From positions 1-36,927 of the forward strand of contig CAJWMY010000010.1 in the NCBI GenBank assembly GCA_913044165.1: a DNA stretch of 36,927 bases. The letters run 5' to 3'. The first letter of the stretch is position 1. Every line of letters starts with the position of its first letter. A model generated the notes under the pieces. It had not been told where the DNA came from and ran no database searches. It saw nothing but the letters and a program-made list of their open reading frames with translations. This document shows positions 19,816 through 28,575 of this stretch, in pieces. Origin of the DNA: an uncultured Puniceicoccaceae bacterium. Lineage in GTDB: Bacteria; Verrucomicrobiota; Verrucomicrobiia; Opitutales; Coraliomargaritaceae. The translations under genes and the position numbers were made by a program.

Positions 19816-20223
19816 CTAGGCATCTGAAATAAGCCGACTCGAATCAAGATTTTTAGGTAATGAGCAAGGAAGTTTTAATTTTTTTGAAAGCCTAGATCTA
19901 TTTTTAGCAAAGATCCGATAAACAAGGTCTCTTAATATTTCAGGAATAACTAAGAAGTATTTTGCCCAAGCATAAGGAGCTTTACAATCAGCAAGCACTT
20001 TTAAGACTGCGGTACTTTTATAATAGATTTGATCGCCGCGAATGTAGACAGCGCCTTCATCTTTTGAAAAATTAGTTTCAACAAAATTATCTAATAATTG
20101 GCCAGCAAATGCTGAATGTAATGAACTAATATAAAAACTGCTTGGTTTAGAAATTTTCAGAAGGATAGATACCGACCAACTACAAATTCCGCATTTGCCA
20201 TCATATAAAAAATAGCTTTCCAT
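19816..20223 (-). CDS. DCC-family thiol-disulfide oxidoreductase-like protein (DUF393)
   Basis: 135 residues. The family begins with a D-G-x-C-x-x-C motif after a short strand, seen here as YDGKCGIC with cysteines at 11 and 14. Further family features are the STAVLKVLAD segment and an R/Y-rich tail (VYRIFAKNRSRLSKK). DCC proteins have a thioredoxin-like fold and are predicted to handle disulfides, but no reaction is established for most. It ends 68 bases before rpmI and is divergent from the next gene on the right. Confidence 0.8.
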   Translation of the reverse strand: MESYFLYDGKCGICSWSVSILLKISKPSSFYISSLHSAFAGQLLDNFVETNFSKDEGAVYIRGDQIYYKSTAVLKVLADCKAPYAWAKYFLVIPEILRDLVYRIFAKNRSRLSKKLKLPCSLPKNLDSSRLISDA

Positions 20224-20293
20224 ATAATTACAGATAAGAACTTTTAATTAATTTCAAGCAAGCGATTTATTTATTAAGCTCAGAATTATTCCC

Positions 20294-20962
20294 ATGCAAT
20301 CTACTATTCTATACGGCTTACAGAGAGGATCAATACGAAAGCTTTCAGGCTTTAAAGGAATACATCATCTACCGACTGAATATAATGCATCCTCTATAGA
20401 ATTTGTCCAAAAGATAGGCGCAGAAAATATAAAGCAGATTGCGAGTGAGATTCTCGAGCATCAGAGAACCATTTTTGATTTAAAGAGAATTGATTATAAT
20501 ATTGATATTCAGAATGGAGCAGTTGCAGTCGAAACACCCCAACTTAGCTTTGTCGTATCAATTACATTAGATACTAAGCAAAATAAACAGTACTTGATTA
20601 GAACAGAGGTAAGCGCCTTTAAAGAAACAAACTTAACTAACCAATTCGAATTACTTAATAGCCTAAATTCTTACTGTAATCTCTTGTCAATTTGTTCCAA
20701 TACTACAATTAACATCGAAGATTTTATCGATAAAATTGAAGCAATTGATGAATTAAGGCATATATTAAGCTATCCAATAGATGCCACTGAGTGCTCACTA
20801 CGCTTTGAAAAATACAATATAGATTTAAAAATATCAGACAAAGGGATTGAAATAGATCCTATTATACCAAAGGGATTAGTCGATTTATTTAAAAATAGCA
20901 GTCACGTCCTAAGCCTGCTTAATCAATCAAGCCCAGGCTTTGAATTTGCTTTATTTGCATAG
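20294..20962 (+). CDS. Hypothetical protein
   Basis: 222 residues from ATG 20294, with no signal peptide or membrane helix. The sequence alternates hydrophobic and charged residues in the way of an alpha/beta soluble protein (for example FVVSITLDTK and YLIRTEVSAF in the middle, and a DIKL-type strand near the end). I do not recognise a family. Its 3' end overlaps the convergent transporter gene by 12 bases. Codon use matches the neighbours, so I believe it is expressed. Confidence 0.6.
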   Translation: MQSTILYGLQRGSIRKLSGFKGIHHLPTEYNASSIEFVQKIGAENIKQIASEILEHQRTIFDLKRIDYNIDIQNGAVAVETPQLSFVVSITLDTKQNKQYLIRTEVSAFKETNLTNQFELLNSLNSYCNLLSICSNTTINIEDFIDKIEAIDELRHILSYPIDATECSLRFEKYNIDLKISDKGIEIDPIIPKGLVDLFKNSSHVLSLLNQSSPGFEFALFA

Positions 20963-21937
20963 AATCCGAACAATCCATGCCCCAAATAACGTTTGGTAGA
21001 AATAATAACTAACTAGTGGTAATACAATAAAACCTGTTTCTACTTCAAAACCAAAGGTATCTATGGTTAGAAGTATTAATGGAATTCCTGAACAGATTGA
21101 TTTCTGAGAGGCCGTAAAAAAGAATGCAATTTGACGACCTCGTTGCAATTTAAGACACCTACCATTTTGCCAAACCAAATAGCTGACAATCGTAAACAAA
21201 CCCAAGGCATAAGATATTATTCGAATGAATTCAATGCCGGAAATCATAAACTCTTCGCCTATAAATGTTTGGCAAAAGCAGGTTAGAAAAGCATTAAAAA
21301 TTAAAATCAATAGTAATCCCTCAATAATATACTTTTTCCATATCAAGAGCTTCTGAAATATCTTAGGCCCGTAATAGCGAAGTCCATATCCTAAAAATAG
21401 AGGAATAAATAAGCAAAGTAAGACTCGTTCAATTAATATCCCAATGCGACTAAGATCAACAGAACCCTCTCCCATTCTGTAGACAAGAATAAAGCTTACT
21501 GGTAAAATAAATGTGCCTAAAAAATTAGATATACACGTTGAAACAAGTGCTTGGGAAACATCTCCTCCAGATAAATCTGTATACGAAACAGATAAAGCTA
21601 TCGTTGAAGGTGCCATTGTTAAAAAGAAAAATCCTAAAACCGCATTTGGCTGTAATGTCGGCATAAAAATAAAATATGCACATAAAATTGCTCCTATATA
21701 ATTCCAAAATAAAACAGCTAAGCAGATATTCAATGATATGCTATAATCTTTGAAAGCATACCGAGGTAACCCTAAGCCCTGAAAAAAGAAGATTAGTGCT
21801 ATTAACCACCATTTAAATGGCTGCGCAGAAACTATCCATTCCCCATTATTTAATGTATCTAATTGAGATACTGATAGCGCAAGCACTATGCTAGCTACAA
21901 GTCCATATATAAACATATTTTGTTTTAAATGCTTCAT
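20951..21937 (-). CDS. Bile acid:sodium symporter (SBF)-like membrane transporter
   Basis: 328 residues from ATG 21937; an upstream TTG at 21958 would add seven residues but would place the start inside a palindromic operator. About nine to ten hydrophobic helices are spread over the whole length. The region FFLTMAPSTIALSVSYTDLSGGD, followed later by FFTASQKSICSGIPL, matches the two crossover segments of the SBF/PF13593-type family (the P-S-T and Q-K-S motifs). Known members move organic anions with sodium. It is divergent from a siderophore receptor and shares Fur-like operators with it, so an iron-linked or siderophore-linked substrate is a reasonable inference, not an observation. Confidence 0.8.
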   Translation of the reverse strand: MKHLKQNMFIYGLVASIVLALSVSQLDTLNNGEWIVSAQPFKWWLIALIFFFQGLGLPRYAFKDYSISLNICLAVLFWNYIGAILCAYFIFMPTLQPNAVLGFFFLTMAPSTIALSVSYTDLSGGDVSQALVSTCISNFLGTFILPVSFILVYRMGEGSVDLSRIGILIERVLLCLFIPLFLGYGLRYYGPKIFQKLLIWKKYIIEGLLLILIFNAFLTCFCQTFIGEEFMISGIEFIRIISYALGLFTIVSYLVWQNGRCLKLQRGRQIAFFFTASQKSICSGIPLILLTIDTFGFEVETGFIVLPLVSYYFYQTLFGAWIVRILCK

Positions 21938-21953
21938 ATGCGCACTTAATATT

Positions 21954-21970
21954 CTCAAAAGAATTTTGAG
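21954..21970. promoter_or_regulatory. Palindromic operator before the SBF transporter (Fur-like)
   Basis: CTCAAAA-GAA-TTTTGAG is a perfect inverted repeat, 17 bases upstream of the transporter ATG. Its half-sites overlap TGAGA-type Fur half-sites found in the next two boxes. Confidence 0.5.
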
Positions 21971-22008
21971 AGTAAAGGTTTAAGCTAAAAAGTTGCTTTA
22001 TTATGATA

Positions 22009-22025
22009 TTGAGACTCTTTCTCAA
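22009..22025. promoter_or_regulatory. Fur-like box 1 upstream of siderophore receptor
   Basis: TTGAGACTCTTTCTCAA reads as a 7-1-7 Fur-type site (TGAGACT, C, TTTCTCA). It begins exactly 50 bases before an almost identical site. Fur represses iron uptake when iron is plentiful. Confidence 0.65.
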
Positions 22026-22058
22026 AATAAGTTTGACAATACGAAATACTTAATGAAA

Positions 22059-22075
22059 TTGAGACCCTTTCTCAT
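22059..22075. promoter_or_regulatory. Fur-like box 2 upstream of siderophore receptor
   Basis: TTGAGACCCTTTCTCAT is the second 7-1-7 copy, ending 21 bases before the receptor ATG. TTGACA at 22033-22038 lies between the two boxes and could be the -35 element, so both sites would flank or cover the promoter. Confidence 0.65.
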
Positions 22076-22096
22076 TTAAATCGAAAACAAACAAAC

Positions 22097-24292
22097 ATGA
22101 ATATTAAATTAATAAAAACTGCTACTGTTGCATTTTTATGTTCTACATTAGCAATTTTAAACGCTTTAGACGCTGAAGAAATCATTGAATTAGATGATTT
22201 AGAAGTTGTCGGGAAGTATTTGCAATCCGATCAAGTTAATTCTTTGAAAACAGCTACTCCAATTGAGGAAATACCTCAAAGTGTCTCGATATTAACATCC
22301 GATCTACTATCACTACAGGGTACGACTAGCATAAGCGAAATTGCAGACTACGTTCCGGGCATTTCAGCAGGACAAGGAGAAGGACATAGAGATCACATAA
22401 TGTTCCGTGGATTCAGATCAACGGCTGATTTCTTCGTTGATGGTGTAAGAGATGATGTCCAATACTACAGACCCTTATACAATATAGACCAAGTAGAAGT
22501 ACTTAGAGGTGCAAACGCCCTATTCTTTGGAAGAGGCGGTACTGGAGGTCTTATTAACCGAGTGACCAAAACTGCACAGATTGGGGATAAATTCTCTGAA
22601 TATCAAATATCTATGGATGATTTTGGTGGAAACTCCATTCGTTTGGACACAAATGTCACAGTAAATTCTAATGCTGCAGTTCGCTTAAACTACTATGAAG
22701 AAAATCTAGAAAATCACAGAGATTTTTATTATGGAGACAATAGTGGATTTAACCCAACATTTAAATTTAATTTAAGTGATAATACAGCTGTTAATCTATC
22801 TTATGAAACATTAGATCATGATCGTTACATTGATAGAGGCATTCCTTCCGTCGGAGGTACACCTGTCTCATCTTTAGCCGATACAACTTTTGGCTCACAA
22901 AACGACAATCTTTCTACTCTCGATGCAGAAAACATAAGACTAACAGTTGATCATAAATTAAATGATAGTAGTAAGATCCGTTTTAATTATACAGATAATG
23001 AATACAATAAGATGTACCAAAATCTTTACGCAGATAGTTATGATGCCAATGCAGATACAGTAACTTTAGCTGGTTACAGAGACACAACTGACAGAAGCAG
23101 TGAAATTATGTCCTTAGATTTCATAAGCGAAAAAGAAGTCGGTGGTTTTTTCCACAAATTTGTATTTGGTTATGAAAGTATCAAAACAAGTAACGATAAC
23201 GGCCGTTTCTATATGGACACTGATAATGAGGAAACTCTATATACTCTTGCTGATCAAGCATCTTGGTTGGTTAATAACGAACCAGATGACGGATGGGATT
23301 CACCAGGAGAACTAACTACATTAGAAGCACAAACTAAGTTTCAAAATGAGATTATAGGCACTGAAGTAAATCAGAAAGGTGAAAAGATCACTATTGCTGT
23401 AGCTAACCCACTAGATTTGTCAGCTACACCTTACAATTTCGTAACTGAAGAGTATGATGGTACAGAAGCAGAACTTGAGGTATCATCTATTTACTTTAGT
23501 GATGAAATATCTGTTACTGATAAATTAGATGTTGTTCTCGGTGGTCGCTTAGACACTTTTGATCTTTCTGTGACAGATGTATATGGAAATTCAGGTGGAA
23601 GTGCTTCTAAAAAAGATGAAGAGTTCTCTCCAAGGCTTGGTTTCTCATATAAAGCTAGTGAAGATGTAACTTACTATGCTAGTTACAGTGAATCTTTTAT
23701 ACCTAAAAGTGGTGACCAATACGCTGACTTAAAAGGTACAACTAAGCAAAAAACAGACCCAGATGTTTATGAAAATACTGAGTTTGGTGTTAAGTACGAC
23801 CTAAATAGTGGCATTAGCCTTACTGCAGCTTATTATGATCTGAATGCGGTTAAGCCATCTGGCTCTGTACAAGACGGCAATTACTCTGTATCAGAATCAA
23901 GCGTAGAAGGTTATGAGATTACATTAATCGGTAATATCAATCGAAATTGGTTTATTTCTGCCGGTGCTGACATTATAAAAGGTGATGCACCTGAAGAAGT
24001 CGCTGATAAAAGTTATTCTCTTTGGAATCTTTTTAAAATTGATAGTAAACTTAGCCTAGGCTTAGGATTGATTCATAAGGGCGACACTCTTGGAAAAGGT
24101 AAAAGTGTAAATTTGCCATCATACACCCGTGTAGATGCTTCTGCACACTACAAGGTTGATGAAAATCTTAGCCTACAAGTTAATATCGAAAATCTTACTG
24201 ATAAGCTGTACTTCCCTCACTCATATGGAAGCGGGCAGGTATCAGTGGGAGCGCCCCTACATGCTACATTTAAGATTGTAGGAAAATTCTAA
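22097..24292 (+). CDS. TonB-dependent siderophore receptor
   Basis: 731-residue outer-membrane receptor for ferric siderophores. A signal peptide (about 1-25, with a core of AFLCSTLAILNALDA) is followed by a TonB-box-like stretch (IIELDDLEVVG) and the plug domain: IEEIPQSVSILTSDLL, EIADYVPGIS, MFRGFRSTADFFVDGVRDD, QVEVLRGANALFFGRGGTGGLINRVTK. A 22-stranded barrel follows and ends with NLTDKLYFPHSYGS and an aromatic last residue (GKF), as needed for barrel assembly. The order and wording place it in the FhuA/FhuE/FcuA group, which takes hydroxamate-type siderophores; the substrate is an inference. Fur-like operators precede it and a strong terminator follows. No TonB-ExbBD genes are in the window. 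Confidence 0.93.
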   Translation: MNIKLIKTATVAFLCSTLAILNALDAEEIIELDDLEVVGKYLQSDQVNSLKTATPIEEIPQSVSILTSDLLSLQGTTSISEIADYVPGISAGQGEGHRDHIMFRGFRSTADFFVDGVRDDVQYYRPLYNIDQVEVLRGANALFFGRGGTGGLINRVTKTAQIGDKFSEYQISMDDFGGNSIRLDTNVTVNSNAAVRLNYYEENLENHRDFYYGDNSGFNPTFKFNLSDNTAVNLSYETLDHDRYIDRGIPSVGGTPVSSLADTTFGSQNDNLSTLDAENIRLTVDHKLNDSSKIRFNYTDNEYNKMYQNLYADSYDANADTVTLAGYRDTTDRSSEIMSLDFISEKEVGGFFHKFVFGYESIKTSNDNGRFYMDTDNEETLYTLADQASWLVNNEPDDGWDSPGELTTLEAQTKFQNEIIGTEVNQKGEKITIAVANPLDLSATPYNFVTEEYDGTEAELEVSSIYFSDEISVTDKLDVVLGGRLDTFDLSVTDVYGNSGGSASKKDEEFSPRLGFSYKASEDVTYYASYSESFIPKSGDQYADLKGTTKQKTDPDVYENTEFGVKYDLNSGISLTAAYYDLNAVKPSGSVQDGNYSVSESSVEGYEITLIGNINRNWFISAGADIIKGDAPEEVADKSYSLWNLFKIDSKLSLGLGLIHKGDTLGKGKSVNLPSYTRVDASAHYKVDENLSLQVNIENLTDKLYFPHSYGSGQVSVGAPLHATFKIVGKF

Positions 24293-24324
24293 ATATTTTT
24301 TTAAAAATCATACAGTAATAATCT

Positions 24325-24360
24325 ATGCGGATTAGGCTTGTGCCTAGTCCGCATTTTTTT
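24325..24360 (+). terminator. Rho-independent terminator after the receptor
   Basis: A 13-pair stem (24325-24337 with 24342-24354, one T-G pair), a TTGT loop and seven T. It separates the receptor from the serine hydrolase 16 bases downstream, which therefore needs its own promoter or read-through. Confidence 0.93.
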
Positions 24361-24375
24361 ATGCAAATATAGAAC

Positions 24376-25587
24376 ATGGGACTATTAAATATATTACTGC
24401 TTATGATATCTTTCGTATCATTAAATGCCCAATCAAATATGGAACTAACCACACAAAAAATTGATAATATTAATCATCAACTAGATGAATGGATAAAATC
24501 GGAAAAATACGCCGGCATAATTAATCTCACCTCTATAGACAATGACATTAAACATTTTGAGGCTTTTGGCTTTAGTGACATAAAGGAGAAAAAACTAATG
24601 GAAAAGGATACAATCGTCCGAATCTACTCAATGACTAAACCAATTGTTTCAGTAGCTATTATGCAGCTTGTAGAGCAAGGGAAATTAAAATTAGATAGCC
24701 CAATAACAGATTATTTCCCAGAATTTAAAAAACTAAAAGTCTATCAAAATGGTCGTTATGTCAGGCCTAATAAAGAAATTACACTAAAACATCTACTAAC
24801 CCATACAGCAGGATTCTCATATGGATGGGGCGAAAACCCAGTAGATAAAAAGTACCGAAAAGCCAAAATTTGGGATGATCTCAAAGACGGTAATGACTTT
24901 GTAAAAAAAATATCGAAATTACCATTAATATACCATCCAGGTGAAAAATGGCATTATAGTATATCTGTAGATATACAAGGAGTACTTATTGAAAGATTAA
25001 CTGGAATTACCCTTGCTAAATATTTAGATGTAAATTTTTTCGAACCTCTTGAAATGAAGGATACTAGTTTTAGATTACCGAATTCTAAAAAAAATAGATT
25101 TAGCTCAAATTATAAAAATGAAAATGGAAAACTTAAATTAGCTGAAGAATGGAGATCGCAACATTACTCAAGCCAAAGTAATTTCTTTGGAGGTGGAGGA
25201 GGACTTATTTCTACAGCTAGTGACTATTACAAATTTGCTCAGATGCTTTTAAACGGAGGTACTTTTAATGGTAGATATTATATAGGAAAAAATACAATAG
25301 ATTTAATGACAAGGGATCACCTAAGAAATGTATTGGATAATCCTAAAGATCCATGGACAGATTATTCATTTGGTTTAGAGGATTCTAAATTTGGATTAGG
25401 ATTTAGATTAAATATAGCGAAGGATCCATCATCAGGGAAAGAAATAACCCATCAGTATTCTTGGAATGGAGCTGCAGGTACAGAATTCTGGATAGACCCA
25501 CTTAATCAATTAATAAATATAACACTTATTCAAAAGCTTGATAGTGATTGGACTCTCAGGGAAAAGATGGAAGCGCTTATCTATTAA
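24376..25587 (+). CDS. Secreted serine hydrolase, class C beta-lactamase/esterase fold
   Basis: 403 residues. Signal peptide at about 1-19 (LLNILLLMISFVSLNAQ). The catalytic SxxK is SMTK at 85-88 (RIYSMTKPIVSVA), the second motif tyrosine is Y194 in WHYSIS, and the third segment is WNGAAGTEFWIDP, typical of esterase-type members of family VIII rather than true beta-lactamases. The HLLTHTAGFSYG stretch is also standard. It probably cleaves an ester or D-amino-acid peptide outside the cytoplasm. It sits behind the siderophore receptor but across a terminator, so a role in siderophore processing is speculative. It converges with the large fusion gene, ten bases apart. Confidence 0.85.
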   Translation: MGLLNILLLMISFVSLNAQSNMELTTQKIDNINHQLDEWIKSEKYAGIINLTSIDNDIKHFEAFGFSDIKEKKLMEKDTIVRIYSMTKPIVSVAIMQLVEQGKLKLDSPITDYFPEFKKLKVYQNGRYVRPNKEITLKHLLTHTAGFSYGWGENPVDKKYRKAKIWDDLKDGNDFVKKISKLPLIYHPGEKWHYSISVDIQGVLIERLTGITLAKYLDVNFFEPLEMKDTSFRLPNSKKNRFSSNYKNENGKLKLAEEWRSQHYSSQSNFFGGGGGLISTASDYYKFAQMLLNGGTFNGRYYIGKNTIDLMTRDHLRNVLDNPKDPWTDYSFGLEDSKFGLGFRLNIAKDPSSGKEITHQYSWNGAAGTEFWIDPLNQLINITLIQKLDSDWTLREKMEALIY

Positions 25588-25597
25588 AGATGAAATT

Positions 25598-28564
25598 TTA
25601 CGTATTAGAAATCCAAAGACATCCATATGGATTTAATTCAATCTCTGCTTTAACGTCGCTGTAACATTGCCCGGAAATTAAATCATGCCAATTCTCAGTA
25701 CTAATCAAATTTAATTCATTTAAAGACACTCTTACAACTTCGTCAGAGACATTATGTAAAGCAAAAATACTTTGATCTCGATCGAGGCTTTCTCGCCAAA
25801 AAGCGAAAACCTTATCACCTAAATGTAAAGTTAATTGAGTTGCATTTGGATGAAATGCGGGCTGTTTCTTTCTAATAGAAATGAGATGCTTAAGGGCTTC
25901 AAAGACAATAGAATGAGAGTCTTTAGAGTCACTCAGTTTATCATTTAAATCTTTCCATTCCCATCTATAACGGTTAATTGAACGCGCATGGCCGGTTTCT
26001 TCTGTCAATGAATGAGCATTCTCAGTACCTAACAAACTGTGTATATAAAAAGCAGGTATTCCCTCAAGTGCTAGAAGAATGGTATGCGCACAAATAAAAC
26101 GTTCTTTTTGAAAAATATCTGCACCTTTTGAAATAGTACCCTTCATTGCATCAAAGAGACTAATATTAGCCTCATATGGAACCTCTTTTTTTCCATTTAC
26201 TTTTCGATTCGAAATAGTACCTCCAAAAGACTTTAATGTATTAAGTAGATCATTTTGATTTTGCTCGGAAACCAAACCTTCTAGAGGTCGTAAACCAATT
26301 CCATCATGTGAGGCTATAAAATTCAAATAACTTCGTCCTCTTCTTGCTGGGGGCATAGACATCATCCATGATTTTAAGAGCGTAGCATCCCCTTTAAGTA
26401 ATGCATAAATTAAAAGTGGTGGTAAAGAAAAGTTATAAATCAAATGTGCCTCATTATCATTTCCGAAATAACTCAAATTCTCACGATTAGGCACATTTGT
26501 CTCTGTAATTAAAACAGATTCAGGATTCATCTGCTCCAAAATAAGACGCATCAACTTAACAACCTCATGGGTTTGGTTTAAATGAACACATGTAGTTCCT
26601 GATTCCTTCCAAAGGAAAGCAATAGCATCTAAACGAAAAAGCCGAACCCCTTTAGATACAAGAAATTTCAAAAGCCTAATAAACGCATAAAGGACTTCGG
26701 GATTATTGAAATTTAAATCAACTTGATCATGGCTAAATGTACACCATACCTTCTTTTTTCCATCGCTAGTCTCAACTTCTTTAAATAATGGGCTTGAACG
26801 CGGTCGAATAACTTTTGAACGATCAAAGCTATCATCAACTGTAAAAAAGAAATCTTTACCTTCACCTTTGTTAGCCAAGAAATTTTTGAACCATCTAGAC
26901 TCAACAGAACAGTGATTGATAACTAAATCTGCCATCAAGTCAAAGTCAGAGCCAATGGCTTCAATATCTGACCATTCTCCTAAATCATCATCTACTATAA
27001 AATAATCTATAACTGAAAAACCGTCATCTGAACTGTAGGGAGTAAATGGCAAAATATGGACTGTACTAATTATTTGACTAAGTTGTTTTCGCAAAAACTT
27101 ATTTAATGTACGCAAAGGCGCTTCATCGCCATGCTTTATAGTATCTCCATATGTTATTAAAGTTATATCGTTCTCACTCCATTTATTATGCCAACGTGAC
27201 AAATCATGAGATGCATCATTCAAATCCGAAAGCGCTACAATCGAATCTGTAATTGATTCAGTGTCATCTTTAGGATATAGGTTTTTTACGTGTTGCTCTA
27301 CCAAGTCACGTTGCCTCGTCTTGATTCGCTTTTTAGTCTTTATGGGGGAATATAATGCCATATCTTCATCCACTGCTTCAGTAAGCTGATCATAAATATC
27401 CGGAATTGCTGATAGAACTCGCTTCCAGCTTGGAATAAATGGCGTATCAGTTGGCTGATTTAAAAATTCATTACCTGCTCGCATAATACTTTCAGCAAAA
27501 ACCTCAACCGACTGCATTTCCTTGTGTCGATCATAATGCAATCCATTCATAAGAGAATCACTCTCATAAATATCTATTAAGTCTAGTGCCATTCGATAAT
27601 AAGATGCTTTAATTGTACGAATTTTTGCTGTTGAGAATTCCTCCCCAAAGGTTGCAAGTTTCCTAAAAAGTGACTTTGAGATATCTGAGCTCATTTTAGT
27701 TAACCCTTTAAATTGATCATGAGAGGATAAATCTTGATGCTTATGGTCATAGCGATCTGAAATATCAACCTGACAAATTTTATTCTTTTTGTGATTTCTG
27801 TAAATTTCAGACAACATCCCCATCTCCAAGCCCCAATCTGATGGAATTCGGATTTCTGGAATGATTTCTTTTTTAAAAGCGAACTCTCCCGATAGTGCAT
27901 ATTTAAAACTATCCATATACTCAAGATAATCAGTCTCACCGCAGACTTGTTTTAAAGCTCTAAGCAAAGGTGTAATTAATAGACGGCAAACACGCCCATT
28001 CATTTTATTATCAGCGATACGTGAATAATATCCCTTGCTATAGCTAAAATTCAAACTTGGATTGAGCACCGGGTAAATTAAGCGAGTCAACATTTCTTTA
28101 TGGTAAGTCAAAATATCACAATCATGGATAGCCACAACTTTTGATTGGTTGCTTGCTAATAAATAACCAAACATAAACCATACATTTCGACCCTTACCCT
28201 CTTGAAGGGGAGACAGATTGTAATCCTGCAATAAAGAATCAATTTTTCTTAAACGGGGACCACCATTCCATAATACTTTGATATTTTGAGGTAAAGGCTG
28301 AAGAGATTTTAAAGCAAGCTGATATTCAGAATCCGTTGCCTGATCCAAACCAACGACTATTTCATCAATATAATCCATCTGGGATAAAATTTCAATAATC
28401 CTAGGGAAGGCATCTCCTTTGAATTCAGAAAATAATGACGGTAAAATCAATCCAATAGGATTTGACCGAGATAATTTAAAAACTTCGCGCTCGAGACTCT
28501 CGTTAGAACGTGTTTTTAAATTATGAAAATTAGTAACGACACCATTTTGATGAAAATCACTCAT
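25598..28564 (-). CDS. Fusion: glucosyl-3-phosphoglycerate synthase-like GT + GH13_18 glucosylglycerate phosphorylase
   Basis: 988 residues, no signal peptide, so cytoplasmic. Residues about 35-330 are a GT-A glycosyltransferase of the GpgS/MpgS type: a NPIGLILPSL first strand, then GGPRLRKID, a GKGRNVWFMFG segment, and the metal motif HDCD at 147-150 followed by LTYHKEML and IYPVLNP. After a helical stretch, residues about 410-988 form a sucrose-phosphorylase-like GH13_18 domain: LPFTPYSSDDGFSVIDY, LVINHCS, nucleophile D646 in FRLDAIAFLWK, acid/base E688 in ITETNVPN, and D754 in ASHDGIGLRP. All three catalytic residues are present, and the pattern matches glucosylglycerate phosphorylase (E. 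coli YcjM type) better than true sucrose phosphorylases. The GT would join NDP-glucose and 3-phosphoglycerate; the GH13 domain would split glucosylglycerate with phosphate into glucose-1-phosphate and glycerate. Phosphatase and glycerate kinase genes sit directly upstream. Confidence 0.85.
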   Translation of the reverse strand: MSDFHQNGVVTNFHNLKTRSNESLEREVFKLSRSNPIGLILPSLFSEFKGDAFPRIIEILSQMDYIDEIVVGLDQATDSEYQLALKSLQPLPQNIKVLWNGGPRLRKIDSLLQDYNLSPLQEGKGRNVWFMFGYLLASNQSKVVAIHDCDILTYHKEMLTRLIYPVLNPSLNFSYSKGYYSRIADNKMNGRVCRLLITPLLRALKQVCGETDYLEYMDSFKYALSGEFAFKKEIIPEIRIPSDWGLEMGMLSEIYRNHKKNKICQVDISDRYDHKHQDLSSHDQFKGLTKMSSDISKSLFRKLATFGEEFSTAKIRTIKASYYRMALDLIDIYESDSLMNGLHYDRHKEMQSVEVFAESIMRAGNEFLNQPTDTPFIPSWKRVLSAIPDIYDQLTEAVDEDMALYSPIKTKKRIKTRQRDLVEQHVKNLYPKDDTESITDSIVALSDLNDASHDLSRWHNKWSENDITLITYGDTIKHGDEAPLRTLNKFLRKQLSQIISTVHILPFTPYSSDDGFSVIDYFIVDDDLGEWSDIEAIGSDFDLMADLVINHCSVESRWFKNFLANKGEGKDFFFTVDDSFDRSKVIRPRSSPLFKEVETSDGKKKVWCTFSHDQVDLNFNNPEVLYAFIRLLKFLVSKGVRLFRLDAIAFLWKESGTTCVHLNQTHEVVKLMRLILEQMNPESVLITETNVPNRENLSYFGNDNEAHLIYNFSLPPLLIYALLKGDATLLKSWMMSMPPARRGRSYLNFIASHDGIGLRPLEGLVSEQNQNDLLNTLKSFGGTISNRKVNGKKEVPYEANISLFDAMKGTISKGADIFQKERFICAHTILLALEGIPAFYIHSLLGTENAHSLTEETGHARSINRYRWEWKDLNDKLSDSKDSHSIVFEALKHLISIRKKQPAFHPNATQLTLHLGDKVFAFWRESLDRDQSIFALHNVSDEVVRVSLNELNLISTENWHDLISGQCYSDVKAEIELNPYGCLWISNT

Positions 28565-28575
28565 AGTAAAATTTG

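Noticed and set aside
24376-25587. A beta-lactamase resistance gene
   Set aside because: The SxxK fold is shared with many esterases and peptidases, and the WNGAAGT segment and siderophore context favour the esterase-type branch. Nothing indicates drug resistance.
25598-28564. A plain sucrose phosphorylase
   Set aside because: The GH13 part has the TETNVPN and SHDGIG wording of the glucosylglycerate-phosphorylase-like branch, is fused to a phosphoglycerate glycosyltransferase, and sits beside glycerate kinase. Sucrose cannot be excluded without assay.
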